Shown piece after piece: positions 6,843-7,313 of a stretch of 7,313 bases of DNA. Each line of letters begins with the position of its first letter. The stretch's first letter is position 1. The notes under the pieces were generated by a model, which saw only the letters and a program-made list of their open reading frames with translations, was not told where the DNA came from and searched no databases. Source of the DNA: Paracoccaceae bacterium. Its GTDB lineage: Bacteria; Pseudomonadota; Alphaproteobacteria; Rhodobacterales; Rhodobacteraceae. Position numbers and translations under genes: made by a program. The stretch spans positions 1 to 7,313 of the forward strand of contig SLQN01000503.1 in assembly GCA_007131465.1 (NCBI GenBank), in the 5' to 3' direction.

Positions 6843-7313
6843 TCATTCGCTGTGGCTGCGCGTCGCAACCCGCATGGTGACCAGTTCCTCGGCCACGGTC
6901 GGATGCACGGCCAGAGTGCGGTCAAAATCCGCCTTTGTTGCGCCCATCGAAATTGTGACCCCCGCAAGCTGGATCATCTCGCCTGCGTGATCCGCAACAA
7001 TATGGCATCCTAGCACCTTGTCGCTGGTGCGGCAAACGATCAGCTTCATCATCGCGCGATTGTCACGGCCCGCGAACAGGCTGTGCATCGGCCGGAAAGC
7101 AGCGCAATAGACGTCGACCGGGCCTTGCGCGCGGGCCTCTTCCTCGGTCAGGCCAACTGTGCCATATTCGGGCTGGGTGAAGATCGCGGTCGGAATGAGC
7201 CCGTGATCGAAATAGGTGGGCTTGCCGCCAAAGACGGTATCGGCAAACGCATGGCCTTCTCGGATGGCTACCGGAGTCAGATTGGCGCGGTCGGTCACAT
7301 CGCCCACAGCATA
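6843..7313 (-). CDS. gor: Glutathione-disulfide reductase, C-terminal part (cut by window edge)
   Basis: The last 156 residues of an FAD-dependent disulfide reductase that uses NADPH to regenerate reduced glutathione in the cytosol; the beginning lies beyond the right edge. The visible part opens with YAVGDVTDRANLTPVA, the FAD-contacting GD motif, and continues into the dimerisation domain. FTQPEYGTVGLTEEEA is at about 45-60 of the fragment and HPTVAEELVTMR at 137-148. There, His137 and Glu142 form the usual HPTxxEE proton-relay pair supplied to the partner subunit. The HPT..EELVTMR form, and the ATKADFD segment before it, point to glutathione reductase rather than dihydrolipoamide dehydrogenase or mercuric reductase. 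The active-site CXXXXC motif is outside the window. The frame is open to base 7313. It lies 73 bases upstream of hflK on the same strand. Confidence 0.92.
   Translation of the reverse strand, partial: YAVGDVTDRANLTPVAIREGHAFADTVFGGKPTYFDHGLIPTAIFTQPEYGTVGLTEEEARAQGPVDVYCAAFRPMHSLFAGRDNRAMMKLIVCRTSDKVLGCHIVADHAGEMIQLAGVTISMGATKADFDRTLAVHPTVAEELVTMRVATRSHSE

Overview
The window looks like a high-GC alphaproteobacterial chromosome, most probably from the Rhodobacterales (Rhodobacter/Paracoccus/Roseobacter relatives). This rests on the gene order gor, hflK, hflC, a DUF2065 gene and a Do-family protease, on the adrenodoxin-type ferredoxin, and on base composition. No sequence search was run, so the taxonomy is inference. 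There are no RNA genes, insertion sequences, CRISPR arrays or phage genes. It reads as core chromosome with one less ordinary gene at the left end.

Right half (about 2801-7313, all minus strand): the 3' part of a glutathione reductase gene (gor) enters from the right edge. After 73 bases, which hold a hairpin that also reads as a possible heat-shock-type promoter, come hflK and hflC. These overlap by one base (TGATG) and are followed 10 bases later by a small two-helix DUF2065 membrane protein that starts with GTG. A 132-base gap containing a perfect 15-base palindrome then leads to an exported Do/HtrA protease with two PDZ domains. HflK and HflC form the stomatin/prohibitin-type ring that modulates the membrane protease FtsH, while the Do protease handles misfolded periplasmic proteins. 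The block is therefore an envelope protein quality-control cluster.

Middle (2240-2801): a small exported peptidoglycan-binding protein runs on the plus strand, convergent with the protease gene. A symmetrical hairpin between the two stop codons is a good bidirectional terminator.

Left part (36-2106, minus strand): a [2Fe-2S] ferredoxin is followed 19 bases later by a family 2 glycosyltransferase of 575 residues. The two genes are joined by a seven-codon reading frame that begins in the ferredoxin stop codon and ends in the glycosyltransferase start codon. The second half of the glycosyltransferase looks like a decayed second GT-A fold. The ferredoxin and the peptidoglycan-binding gene are divergent and share a 178-base control region.

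I found no convincing new multi-gene system. The observations most worth checking are the duplicated, degenerate glycosyltransferase fold, the possible RpoH-type signal before hflK, the palindrome before the protease gene, and the mini reading frame linking ferredoxin to glycosyltransferase.
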